Assembly: GCA_040752025.1 (NCBI GenBank)
Contig: JBFMFR010000043.1
Location: 1-59,915, forward strand
Direction: 5' to 3'
From: JBFMFR01 sp040752025
GTDB taxonomy: Bacteria > Chloroflexota > Anaerolineae > Anaerolineales > UBA4823
Length of the DNA: 59,915 nt
Positions within the stretch are counted from its first letter, which is position 1; each line of letters begins with the position of its first letter. Made by a program: the position numbers and the translations under genes. Below the pieces are notes generated by a model, which searched no databases, was not told the origin of the DNA, and saw only the letters and a program-made list of their open reading frames with translations. Positions 43,341 to 51,014 of the stretch are shown here, piece by piece.

Positions 43341-43847
43341 TTATGATGATGCCTTTCCGAGGAACCTTCGCTCGATAAAATCTGCAATCGCACCTACATT
43401 CTCCAGGTCGAACTGCGGCACAGACAGCCCCTCCAGGCGGGTATCCGCGGCAACCGCCGCCAACTGCGGCGGCTGGCAGAGCAAATCCAGTCCCTTTTCG
43501 GCGCGCACCACTTCCAGGGCTGGCTTGCCTGCCCGCTTGAAGCCCTCAGTGAGGATGATGTCCACCTCCTGGACACCCTGGGCGATCTCATCCAGGCTGA
43601 GTTCCCGTTCCAGGCGGCGGATGCTGGCGATCTTATCAGGTGCAGCGATGATCACCTGGTCGCTGCCCGCCTGGGCGTGCCGCCAGGTATCCTTGCCCGG
43701 GCGGTCGATCTCGAAACCGGCGTGCGAGTGGTGCTTGACAGTCGCCAGGCGGTAGCCGCGGCGCTTGAGTTCTGGGATGAGCTTCTCCAACAAAGTGGTC
43801 TTGCCCACGCCGGATTTGCCTACGATCGACAGGATAGGGACAGGCAT
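43341..43847 (-). CDS. mobB: MobB-like molybdopterin-guanine dinucleotide biosynthesis adaptor
   Basis: The 168-residue GTP-binding protein has a P-loop SIVGKSGVGKTTLLEKLIPEL (residues 6-26) and the MobB text TVKHHSHAGFEIDRPGKDTWRHAQAG, followed by DIILTEGFKRAGKPALEVVR. MobB is thought to help MobA attach GMP to molybdopterin. No molybdoenzyme or other cofactor gene is present in the window. It starts 7 bp after the ClC gene and ends 7 bp before the B12-binding gene. Confidence 0.9.
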   Translation of the reverse strand: MPVPILSIVGKSGVGKTTLLEKLIPELKRRGYRLATVKHHSHAGFEIDRPGKDTWRHAQAGSDQVIIAAPDKIASIRRLERELSLDEIAQGVQEVDIILTEGFKRAGKPALEVVRAEKGLDLLCQPPQLAAVAADTRLEGLSVPQFDLENVGAIADFIERRFLGKASS

Positions 43848-43854
43848 GGCCGGC

Positions 43855-45939
43855 TTACTCCTCGGCTATGAAATTGCGCTTGATGGTGGCGATGGCATCC
43901 GCTTCGCACAGGGCGGTGATTACATCGCCCGCCTGGAGGCGGGTGTCGCCGTGTGGGATCACCAGGCGTTTGCCGCGCCGGATAGAGACCAACACGGAGG
44001 CGCGCGGCAGTTCGAGTTCGGCAATGGTCTTGCCCACGGCTGGCGCTTCAGCGGGCAAGGGGATTTCGATGAACTCTGCATCCTCACCACTGGCAGCGCT
44101 GGCTGTCCCTGCCCGGCGGCGAGCTTCTTCACGCCGCACCACACCCAGTTCGTAGGCGCGCACGATGTCATTGCGGCGCACCACGCCCAACAGGCGGCGA
44201 GGGTCATGACGCGCCACGACCGGCAAGCGCGACAGGTCGCGCGGGGCCATGCGCCGCAGCACAGCGCCCACGGTTTCATCCGGATAGGCAGTCACCAGGT
44301 GGCGCGTAGCGATATCGCGCACTTTCAGTTCCTTCCCCGGGAGATTTTTGTCCGCCAGCGCCCGGCGATAATCCTCGAGCGAAACCACTCCAACCAGCCG
44401 GCCAGCCTCATCCACAACCGGGAAACCGTGGCGGCCGGTGGTCAGGAATTCGGTTGCCAGCGCCCGCACCAGCATCTCCTCGTGGACGGCCCCCGGCGGG
44501 CGCATCATCACTTCTTCGACCCGCACCGCCTGCATCACATCCAGGTCGCGACCGCGCTGCAAGCGGATGCCCCGGCGGCTGAGTTTTAGCGTATAGATCG
44601 ACTCACGATGCAAGTGCTCGGCCAGCAGCAGGCTGACGATCACGCCCGCCATCAGCGGCACGATCAGGCGGTAATCATCGGTCATCTCGAAAACGATCAG
44701 GATAGCCGTGAAGGGTGCGCGTGCTGCGCCGGCGAACACGGCCGCCATGCCGACCGTAGCAAAAGCCCCTGGGCCGGCGGTGGCCCCTGGGGCCAATCGC
44801 TCCACCAGGTTGCCGAAAGCGCCGCCCAGGCAGGCGCCAGTGAACAGCGCTGGGGCGAACACGCCACCCGAATTACCCGAGCCGAGGGTCAGCGAAGTCG
44901 CCAGTGGCTTGAGGAAGACCAGCGCCAGCAGTAACCAGAAGGAAAGGTTGCCCAACAAGGATGATTCGATCACTGAGAAACCAGAACCGAAAATGTGTGG
45001 GATGTTGGCTGAGAGGGGCAGTCCCAGCAATGCCTCCTGTTGAGGTACAAGCCCCAGGCCCAGCGCCAGCGGGTAGAAGAAGGCCAGCAGGCCCAGCAGC
45101 AGCCCGCCTACGGCCGGTTTGAGCGCCTGGGGGAACTTCCAGTCATCGAACAGGTCTTCGAACCAATAAAGCAGGCGGATGAAGAAGATCGCCGCCAGGG
45201 CTGACAAAATACCCAACAGCGCGTAAAGGAAAATTTCCCAGGGCGTCTTCATCCCGTACTGCGGGATGGCAAAAGCCGGGCGGTCTCCCAGGAAAACACG
45301 GGCGAACGTAGAAGCGGTAACGGCCGAAATAATCACGTTTCCCAGGTCGCCGATGTGCAGTTCGCCCAGGATGATCTCCATGGCGAAAACGACGCCGGCG
45401 ATCGGGGCGTTGAACGTTGCCGCGATCCCGGCTGCCGCCCCACACGCCACCAGGTTGCGGATGCGCAGTTCCGAAAGATGCAGCCACTGCCCCAGGCTTG
45501 AGCCCAGGGCTGCGCCGACCTGCACGATAGGCCCCTCGCGCCCGGCAGAGCCGCCGCTGCCGATGCACAAGGCCGAGGCCACGATCTTGGCTACCACCAC
45601 GCGCGGGCGGATGCGCCCGCCGCGCACAGCGATAGCCTGCATGACTTCTGGCACACCATGTCCTTTGGCTTCACTGGCGAAAAAGGCGATGACCGGGCCG
45701 GCCAACAGACCGCCCACGACCGGGATCAAAACCAAAATCCAGCGGCCCAGGTGTCCGCCGAACAAACTCTCACCGCCTTCAAAAAACAGCCGCTGCACAA
45801 ACTCGATCAGGCGGATGAACAAAACCGCTCCCAATCCGGTGCCCAAACCTACCAGGATGGCCGTGCCCAGCAGCACCGCGGTTTCAGAGGGTTGGATGCG
45901 ATCCAATAAACCAGGTATTCTTGCACGTAAAGTATTCAT
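43855..45939 (-). CDS. ClC chloride channel/antiporter with CBS pair and TrkA-C domain
   Basis: The 694-residue protein has the ClC membrane core (about 20-440) with selectivity motifs GSGGSAGREGPIVQ, whose Glu is the usual gating residue, and GSGNSGGVFAP. Two CBS motifs follow (about 460-590; MMRPPGAVHEEMLV and RDIATRHLVTAYPDETV) and then a TrkA-C domain (about 610-690; VGKTIAELELP, IPHGDTRLQAGDVI). The domains suggest control by nucleotides and a second ligand. It is first in the minus-strand gene train that includes mobB and the Ycf46 block, and lies behind the structured leader at 45963-46341. Confidence 0.92.
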   Translation of the reverse strand: MNTLRARIPGLLDRIQPSETAVLLGTAILVGLGTGLGAVLFIRLIEFVQRLFFEGGESLFGGHLGRWILVLIPVVGGLLAGPVIAFFASEAKGHGVPEVMQAIAVRGGRIRPRVVVAKIVASALCIGSGGSAGREGPIVQVGAALGSSLGQWLHLSELRIRNLVACGAAAGIAATFNAPIAGVVFAMEIILGELHIGDLGNVIISAVTASTFARVFLGDRPAFAIPQYGMKTPWEIFLYALLGILSALAAIFFIRLLYWFEDLFDDWKFPQALKPAVGGLLLGLLAFFYPLALGLGLVPQQEALLGLPLSANIPHIFGSGFSVIESSLLGNLSFWLLLALVFLKPLATSLTLGSGNSGGVFAPALFTGACLGGAFGNLVERLAPGATAGPGAFATVGMAAVFAGAARAPFTAILIVFEMTDDYRLIVPLMAGVIVSLLLAEHLHRESIYTLKLSRRGIRLQRGRDLDVMQAVRVEEVMMRPPGAVHEEMLVRALATEFLTTGRHGFPVVDEAGRLVGVVSLEDYRRALADKNLPGKELKVRDIATRHLVTAYPDETVGAVLRRMAPRDLSRLPVVARHDPRRLLGVVRRNDIVRAYELGVVRREEARRRAGTASAASGEDAEFIEIPLPAEAPAVGKTIAELELPRASVLVSIRRGKRLVIPHGDTRLQAGDVITALCEADAIATIKRNFIAEE

Positions 45940-45962
45940 GACTAACCAGTATCTTGTGAATC

Positions 45963-45980
45963 AGCCTGTGTGCACAGGCT
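45963..45980 (-). other. Perfect hairpin just before the ClC start
   Basis: Eight-bp arms AGCCTGTG and CACAGGCT with a two-base loop touch the stop codon of the short ORF at 45980-46051 and end 23 bp before the ClC ATG. No T-run follows, so it is more likely a translation- or decay-control element than a terminator. Confidence 0.5.
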
Positions 45981-46051
45981 CAGGATTTCCTGGCGGGCGG
46001 ACCCATCCGGGGCATCACCTCAGCCAGTATTATTTTCGCTTTATCCTTCAT
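45980..46051 (-). CDS. Possible 23-residue leader peptide before ClC
   Basis: An ATG frame of 23 codons (MKDKAKIILAEVMPRMGPP, then ARKS) with an AGG 5 bp upstream stops next to the hairpin at 45963-45980. It could be a leader peptide controlling ClC translation or chance. No family known. Confidence 0.35.
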   Translation of the reverse strand: MKDKAKIILAEVMPRMGPPARKS

Positions 46052-46121
46052 GAATCCTGTTCTCTAGACGGAGAGTGTGCGGTTAGTATACCCTCAAATG
46101 GGGAAAGTCCGGCTGTAACTT

Positions 46122-46157
46122 ACAAAAACAAGAGGCCGCCCTTGCGGACGGCCCCTC
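46122..46157 (-). terminator. Intrinsic terminator or attenuator of the short-ORF unit
   Basis: On the minus strand GAGGGGCCGTCC, a GCAA loop and GGGCGGCCTC form a long GC-rich stem (46132-46157), followed by TTGTTTTTGT. It is about 17 bp after the 19-codon ORF and 180 bp before ClC. It could end the short transcript, end niaP readthrough, or attenuate the ClC gene train. Confidence 0.75.
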
Positions 46158-46159
46158 GC

Positions 46160-46206
46160 AGCGCTGCGGCTCCCTAGACGAACTCGAGGAGGGTTGCCGC
46201 AGCGCT
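46160..46206 (-). other. Hairpin spanning the end of the 19-codon ORF
   Basis: A perfect 11-bp inverted repeat (AGCGCTGCGGC at 46160-46170 and GCCGCAGCGCT at 46196-46206), extended inward by CTCC/GGAG, encloses the last codons and stop of the ORF. It is next to the terminator, so ribosome position on the ORF could change which stem forms. Confidence 0.65.
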
Positions 46207-46233
46207 TTGTTTGGTACTACTACCGTCAGACAT
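46174..46233 (-). CDS. 19-residue peptide gene in a structured transcription unit
   Basis: The ORF encodes MSDGSSTKQSAAATLLEFV. It has an AGGAGG ribosome site about 9 bp before the ATG, a near-consensus promoter about 80 bp upstream, a hairpin over its 3' end and a terminator right after. The peptide is Ser/Ala-rich without Cys, Trp or basic clusters and has no membrane segment. It could be a regulatory leader peptide or a free small protein. No known family. Confidence 0.5.
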   Translation of the reverse strand: MSDGSSTKQSAAATLLEFV

Positions 46234-46273
46234 CTTGGCAACACCTCCTCTCCTATGGGATAGCAGGAGAAGG

Positions 46274-46301
46274 GGTAGTTGTTCTGCATAGAACAGCTAC
46301 C
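46274..46301 (-). other. 5'-UTR hairpin of the short-ORF unit
   Basis: Arms GGTAG/CTACC and GTTCT/AGAAC, separated by two-base bulges and a four-base loop, form a neat stem-loop just after the predicted transcription start. A second possible stem (TCTCCT with AGGAGA at about 46248-46269) ends beside the ribosome site. Confidence 0.6.
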
Positions 46302-46312
46302 TGGATAGATTT

Positions 46313-46341
46313 AGTATCACACAAATGGCCTCAATTGTCAA
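46313..46341 (-). promoter_or_regulatory. Strong promoter of the short-ORF unit
   Basis: On the minus strand TTGACA (46341-46336), a 17-bp spacer and GATACT (46318-46313). It starts 35 bp after the niaP-like gene ends. Confidence 0.7.
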
Positions 46342-46375
46342 TAGCGACTGAAAATATCTGGTTTTACGTAGCTGG

Positions 46376-47722
46376 TCAATCGCCGCTTACCGGTTCGATG
46401 CTCTCCAGGGTGTCCTGGAGCGGGCGCTGGCGCGTTTCCAGCGGTAAGCCCAACGCGGCCAGGCCGCCGAGGATGTAAGCCAGAGCATACACCGTTAGCG
46501 GGATCACCAGGGAAACCCCCATCAAAGCCGCCCCCAGGCTGGGAGCGATAGCTCCGGCGATGCGCGTCATACCGCTGGCAGCCCCCATGCCGGTAGTGCG
46601 CAGCGTGGTCGGGTAGGCCTCCGGGGTATAGGCATACAACGCCCCCCAGGCACCCAGAGCAAAGAAGGACATCCAGACCGCCATACCCACCACAAACAGC
46701 ATGGAGGTGGCAACAGCGAACAGGTAAGTGAACAACCCGCTGGCAACCATGTAGAAAGCCAATGTGCGCCGCCGCCCCAGGCGCTCCACCAGGTAGGCCG
46801 CAGAGAAATAACCAGGCAGTTGCGCCAGGGCCAACAAGAAGGTGTTCTGGTAGACAGGTAAGAGCGCCATGCCCTTGATTTTAAAATAGCTGGGCAGCCA
46901 GGTGAAGACGCCGTAGTAGCCCAGCGAGATGGCAAACCAGATCAGCCAAAGGAACAGGGTGGTGCGAGCCATCTCCGGCTTCCACAAGTCGCGCACACGG
47001 CCGCGCTGGACTGCCGGCGGGACCAACAGCTCACCCTGTGGCAGTTGTGTCCCGTTCTGGCGCGCCACCTGCTCCAACACCGCCCGGGCCTGCTCTTTTT
47101 GCCCGCTGACCAGCAGGTAGCGCGGCGACTCGGGTACGTGGCGGCGGATGAAGAAAATGATCAGGCCAGGCAAAGCCGACAGCCCCAGCAGCCAGCGCCA
47201 GCCCAGGCGCGGCACCACCAGCCAGGCCAGCCCGGCAGCCACGATCGTGCCCAGCGCCCAGAACGATTCGAGCAGCACCAGGTAGCGGCCGCGCTTGCGC
47301 GCCGGCAGGTACTCGGCGAAGATGCTGTAATCCACCGGCAGCGTGCCGCCCACACCGAAACCGGTAGCAGCTCTCAGAATCAGGAGCCAGGTGAAGGAAG
47401 GCGAAAAGGCCGAGAGCAGGCCAAAAAGCGAATCGATCGCCACCGTGCTGATGAAGCCAGTCTTGCGCCCGATGCGGTCGCTCAGCCAACCCCATCCCCA
47501 CGCGCCCGCCAGCATGCCCAGGAAAATCGCCGTACCCAGCAAGCCTTTCTGGGCATTGCTCAACTCCCATTCCTGGCTGATGGCTGGCAAGGCGAAAGCG
47601 ATCAACAGCACTTCCATAGCGTCGGCGGCCCAGCCCAGGCCGCAAATCCACATCAGCCTGTTCTGGAAGCGCCCGAAACCGACCTGGTCGATGGCCTGAT
47701 CGTACGTGATGGTTGCAGACAT
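46376..47722 (-). CDS. MFS transporter, NiaP-like (niacin-type sugar-porter superfamily)
   Basis: The 448-residue protein has twelve predicted membrane helices and the opening found in NiaP and related SV2-like permeases: FGRFQNRLMWICGLGWAADAMEVLL. GWLSDRIGRKTG is the MFS loop 2-3 motif, and RFQ/DAMEV and ATGFGVGGTLPVDYSIFAEYLPARKRGR are typical of the subfamily. It follows the nicotinamidase-like gene, so nicotinate or nicotinamide is the likely substrate. Other aromatic acids are possible. Confidence 0.8.
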   Translation of the reverse strand: MSATITYDQAIDQVGFGRFQNRLMWICGLGWAADAMEVLLIAFALPAISQEWELSNAQKGLLGTAIFLGMLAGAWGWGWLSDRIGRKTGFISTVAIDSLFGLLSAFSPSFTWLLILRAATGFGVGGTLPVDYSIFAEYLPARKRGRYLVLLESFWALGTIVAAGLAWLVVPRLGWRWLLGLSALPGLIIFFIRRHVPESPRYLLVSGQKEQARAVLEQVARQNGTQLPQGELLVPPAVQRGRVRDLWKPEMARTTLFLWLIWFAISLGYYGVFTWLPSYFKIKGMALLPVYQNTFLLALAQLPGYFSAAYLVERLGRRRTLAFYMVASGLFTYLFAVATSMLFVVGMAVWMSFFALGAWGALYAYTPEAYPTTLRTTGMGAASGMTRIAGAIAPSLGAALMGVSLVIPLTVYALAYILGGLAALGLPLETRQRPLQDTLESIEPVSGD

Positions 47723-47755
47723 AGTTTCTCCTTGATACTTTCCGAATGGTAAAGA

Positions 47756-48787
47756 TTAGCCTGGCCAGGCAGCCATCGGCTCGGTAGAGCGCACAATGTG
47801 CATGCCAGCTTCAGCAAACTTCTGAAAAGCTGACTCGGCCATGTCGGTGTAATCGACCACGCCCGGCACCACCACCGGGGAAGTGCAATCTTCCAGCAAG
47901 TACACCTTTTTCACCAGGCTTTCGTCGAAGGCGCGCAGGTCGCTCAACAGGTCAGCGATCGTCCAGGCCACGCAGTGACTTTTGGCCTGACCGGCGATGA
48001 TCACCCGGTTGAAGTCCCTGAGCTTCTGGATGAACTTGCCATTCTTGACCGCAATCGCCTCTCCGAAAGGCCCATCCAACACCTCTGGGCCCAGGGCCGA
48101 ATAGTGCTCGGTCAGCGGGTGGCTGCCCTTGACCTCGAAATCCGCCTGGCTGGCGCGCGCAATCGTGTGGAAGAACAGGGCTTCTTCGACCGCTGCGACC
48201 AGGGCGTGCCCGATGCTGCCCAGCATCACGTGGTAGGGCCAGATGGTCAGATCGTATTTGCCGCGCTGGCGCAGTTCCTGGGCGTAGTGCAACAGGTGCT
48301 CCTGGCCATAGGCCGGCTCGATGCTCAGGCTGTCGGCGATGGCCGGGTTGAAGCGCCATTTTCCCTGCTGTAAATCATCGTAGGAAACCAGGGTCATCGG
48401 GGCAGGATGCTCCCCGGCCGCGTCCACCAGGAAGATGGGGTGAAAAATCTGCATGGCAGTGTGCGTATCCAGCGTGGCAGTGATCTGGGTCAGATGCGCC
48501 AGGTTGCGATAGATAAACTCGCACAAGCGGCGGTTATCCTCCACTGCCCCATCCCCCGAGCGCCCGCCCACGAACAGTTCGAACCCCGGGATGCAGAAGG
48601 TGTTCTGCACATCGATAATAATCAGGGCCGTCTTGAACTCATCCTCGGCAGCGGGCTGCAAGTGGTGCAGGCGCGCCCAGTGCGCGGCCTGCTCGGCCAG
48701 TTCCTGGTAAGGCACCCGGCGCACCTCGCCAACCTTCCCGGGATCGAAATGTGCTGGAAGCGGTAATTCACGCATCGTTTGTAACAT
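47756..48787 (-). CDS. Nicotinamidase/isochorismatase-family cysteine hydrolase
   Basis: The 343-residue protein has the family catalytic Asp in LIIIDVQNTFCIPG (about residue 59) and nucleophilic Cys in IIAGQAKSHCVAWTI (about 272). WPYHVMLGSIGHAL and TLDTHTAMQIFHP with metal-type His residues also fit nicotinamidase. It is longer than typical nicotinamidases (about 200-220 residues), with an N-terminal extension of about 50 residues and an inserted middle. Likely converts nicotinamide to nicotinate for NAD salvage. First gene of the two-gene operon with the NiaP-like transporter. Confidence 0.75.
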   Translation of the reverse strand: MLQTMRELPLPAHFDPGKVGEVRRVPYQELAEQAAHWARLHHLQPAAEDEFKTALIIIDVQNTFCIPGFELFVGGRSGDGAVEDNRRLCEFIYRNLAHLTQITATLDTHTAMQIFHPIFLVDAAGEHPAPMTLVSYDDLQQGKWRFNPAIADSLSIEPAYGQEHLLHYAQELRQRGKYDLTIWPYHVMLGSIGHALVAAVEEALFFHTIARASQADFEVKGSHPLTEHYSALGPEVLDGPFGEAIAVKNGKFIQKLRDFNRVIIAGQAKSHCVAWTIADLLSDLRAFDESLVKKVYLLEDCTSPVVVPGVVDYTDMAESAFQKFAEAGMHIVRSTEPMAAWPG

Positions 48788-48798
48788 TTCAGCTCCTT

Positions 48799-48817
48799 TA
48801 GTGTATTTTATACACTA
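48799..48817. promoter_or_regulatory. Palindrome in the leader of the niacin-salvage operon
   Basis: Perfect 8-bp arms TAGTGTAT (48799-48806) and ATACACTA (48810-48817) around TTT, 12 bp before the ATG. It shares TAGTGT with the upstream site, as expected for two sites of one repressor, possibly an NAD-pathway regulator of the NrtR kind. The regulator itself is not in the window. Confidence 0.6.
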
Positions 48818-48851
48818 TTTATGTCTAAAAATGAAAGCGGCGATCCGCTTC

Positions 48852-48899
48852 GTGTTAGTAACACACTATCGATTATACTGAGAATCTCCCGGTTGTCAA
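48852..48899 (-). promoter_or_regulatory. Consensus promoter with operator, niacin-salvage operon
   Basis: On the minus strand TTGACA (48899-48894), a 16-bp spacer and TATAAT (48877-48872) are full consensus. GTGTTA and TAACAC around one base (48852-48864), preceded by TAGTGT, lie at the start site, suited to block transcription. Confidence 0.75.
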
Positions 48900-48936
48900 G
48901 GTTTTTATAAGAACCAACGCCAGGTTGCGCCCTGCT

Positions 48937-50382
48937 TTATGTGCGCGCGCTGCTGCGCCGCCGGCTGCCGGCCGGCTTTTGGGGCGGCGTTCCAGTATAT
49001 GAAGGCGCCGTAATCCCATGGATGGTGCACAGGCGACGGTCCATCATGCGGCTGCGCAGGCGCGGGTCTATTTCATCCAGGCTGGCGGTGGTGGTGATCA
49101 CCGTGGGAAGTTCGGCGTTGTATCGATAGTTGAAAAGCTGGTAGAGCTTCTCCCGCACCCAGGGCGAGGCCGACTGGGTGCCCAGGTCGTCCAGGATCAG
49201 CAACTGGCGCGTGCGCACATCCTCGAAGCGGCGGTCCAGGCTGACCGTGCTGTTGGGGTTGAATGTGGCCCGCAGGTAATCGAACAGGTCCGGCACACCC
49301 ACGAACAGCGGCGGAGACAGGCTGTCGGCGCGGAAATTGGCGATGGCGGCTGCCAGGTGCGTCTTGCCGCAGCCGTACGGGCCCATCAGCACCAGCCAGC
49401 CGCGCGGGTTCTCGGCGTAGTCGCGCGCCGCCTGCAAAGCCCGCTCCAGGCTTTGGATATCCTCCGGGCCCAGGCCTTCACCCTTGCGCAGATCGAAGTT
49501 GGCGAAAGTGCGGTTGTGCAGCAAGTGCAAGGAAGACAGCTTATGGTGCCCCATGTCGCCGGTCGGGTCGCGATAATCTGGCGCCAGAATCTTTACCCGT
49601 TGCACCAGTTCAGGATCGTGCAGGCGCGAGTTGATGCGCTCTTCGACATCGACCTCCTCCAGGTTGGTGGTGATCACCAGCGGCAGGTGGTTAACGTAGC
49701 GATAGTTGATGATCTGGAATAGCTTCTCCTGCGCCCAGGAGGTGGCGTTCTGGGTGCCGAAATCGTCCATTACCAGCAAAGGCGCCTGGCGGATCTGTTC
49801 GAAGCGCTGCTCGAAGGTCGTTTCGGCGCTCTGGTAGGCGAAGCGCAGCGAATCGAGCAGGTCGGGAACCGTGATAAACAGGGTCGGAACGCCCATGCTG
49901 ACCGCAAAATTGGCAATGGCAGCCGCCAGGTGCGTTTTGCCACAGCCGAAATCGCCCTGCAGGTACAGCCAGCCATCCAGCGACTGGGCAAAGCGCTGGG
50001 CCTGGTTGTAAGCCCGTTCCAGAGAATCGGCCTCCTGCGGCCACAGCCCCACCCGGCCGCGCGGGTCGAAGTTCTCAAAGGTCAAATGGCCGAGTTCATC
50101 CAGGTGACTGAGTTCGAACAAACGCTGGCGCACCTGTGCGCTGACCTGGTTAGCGCGGCAGGAGCAGACTTGCAGCTTGCCGAAATCAGGGTGATTGACC
50201 GGCACTTCCAGGCGCAGGTAGCCCACCCCATGACATTCAGGGCAGTTGGGGTCGCCGGGCAGGTCGTGGCCGTGCCAGATGGGCAGATCAGTGCTCGACG
50301 AAGTCGGAGAACTCGCCTGTGACGTAGCGGCGGCGATCTTCTGCAGAGTCGCGTCGATCTTGGGACTTTTCTTTTTTGCCAT
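48937..50382 (-). CDS. Tandem DnaC/DnaI-type helicase loader with two AAA+ modules and a zinc site
   Basis: The 481-residue protein has a low-complexity start, a probable zinc site (Cys47, Cys50, Cys73, Cys75) as in DnaI/DnaC, then two AAA+ modules. First module: Walker A GDFGCGKT (143-150), Walker B LLVMDDFGT (202-210). Second: Walker A GPYGCGKT (334-341), Walker B LLILDDLGT (394-402). The modules are alike in sequence (HLAAAIANF and EKLxQLxNYRY in both), so they arose by internal duplication. Normal loaders have one module. It lies with DnaD- and DnaB-type genes, so it likely loads DnaB at origins or restart forks. It overlaps the DnaD-like gene by 95 bp. Confidence 0.87.
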   Translation of the reverse strand: MAKKKSPKIDATLQKIAAATSQASSPTSSSTDLPIWHGHDLPGDPNCPECHGVGYLRLEVPVNHPDFGKLQVCSCRANQVSAQVRQRLFELSHLDELGHLTFENFDPRGRVGLWPQEADSLERAYNQAQRFAQSLDGWLYLQGDFGCGKTHLAAAIANFAVSMGVPTLFITVPDLLDSLRFAYQSAETTFEQRFEQIRQAPLLVMDDFGTQNATSWAQEKLFQIINYRYVNHLPLVITTNLEEVDVEERINSRLHDPELVQRVKILAPDYRDPTGDMGHHKLSSLHLLHNRTFANFDLRKGEGLGPEDIQSLERALQAARDYAENPRGWLVLMGPYGCGKTHLAAAIANFRADSLSPPLFVGVPDLFDYLRATFNPNSTVSLDRRFEDVRTRQLLILDDLGTQSASPWVREKLYQLFNYRYNAELPTVITTTASLDEIDPRLRSRMMDRRLCTIHGITAPSYTGTPPQKPAGSRRRSSART

Positions 50383-51004
50383 GTCGTCCTTCTCTTTGCC
50401 AGCGCTCTAAGATTGCTGAAACATAGCGCCAGTTGCGCTTGTTCTTCTCGACGGCAATGCGCACGGCTGCCTCGATCCATTCGGCCGGGTAGCTGTCTTC
50501 GGCCTCACCCAGGGCATCGGCAATCAACGGCGTCAGCGGGCCAATGTTCTGCTCGTAGAGCTGGAAGATATTCGGACGCGCTTCGAGCGCGGCAGCCGGC
50601 GCGGACTGCAGCTCAGGCCGCCACTGCCCACTCTGGATGGCGTGGATGGCGGCTCGCCCCTTGGGCGAATTGAGAAAATAAAGCTGCTCTGGGCCTGTGC
50701 TCGTCTCCAACGCAATCTTCAACAACGTGCCCCGGCTCACGGCGCGCTCCAGGGCATCCTCCAGCACAGACTGAGCCTGCTGCAGGGTCGGCGCCAGGCC
50801 AGCCATGAAAGCCTGGTCCTGCAAAAAATCGACGCTGCGCAGGTAGCGAAACAGACCCTCCATGCGCTCCAGCCGCCACAGGAAATACGCGGTCAGCTTG
50901 AGCTCGCCCAGGTGGTCGATCGCCGGCAAAAGCTGCTCGAAGAAAGCTGCCGGGAGCGCCGCCAGGTGTTGTTTGCCTTCAGGGAAACCTTTGAATTCAG
51001 CCAT
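50288..51004 (-). CDS. DnaD-like primosome protein
   Basis: The 238-residue protein ends with a clear DnaD/DnaB_2 domain (about 145-207): NIFQLYEQNIGPLTPLIADAL, then WIEAAVRIAVEKNKRNWRYVSAILERW. The N-terminal half (about 15-110) fits a winged-helix region. A basic, charged tail follows. DnaD proteins remodel DNA and help recruit the helicase loader. It lies 10 bp after the DnaB gene and overlaps the loader gene by 95 bp in another frame. Confidence 0.87.
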   Translation of the reverse strand: MAEFKGFPEGKQHLAALPAAFFEQLLPAIDHLGELKLTAYFLWRLERMEGLFRYLRSVDFLQDQAFMAGLAPTLQQAQSVLEDALERAVSRGTLLKIALETSTGPEQLYFLNSPKGRAAIHAIQSGQWRPELQSAPAAALEARPNIFQLYEQNIGPLTPLIADALGEAEDSYPAEWIEAAVRIAVEKNKRNWRYVSAILERWQREGRHGKKEKSQDRRDSAEDRRRYVTGEFSDFVEH

Positions 51005-51014
51005 CGCACACCCC

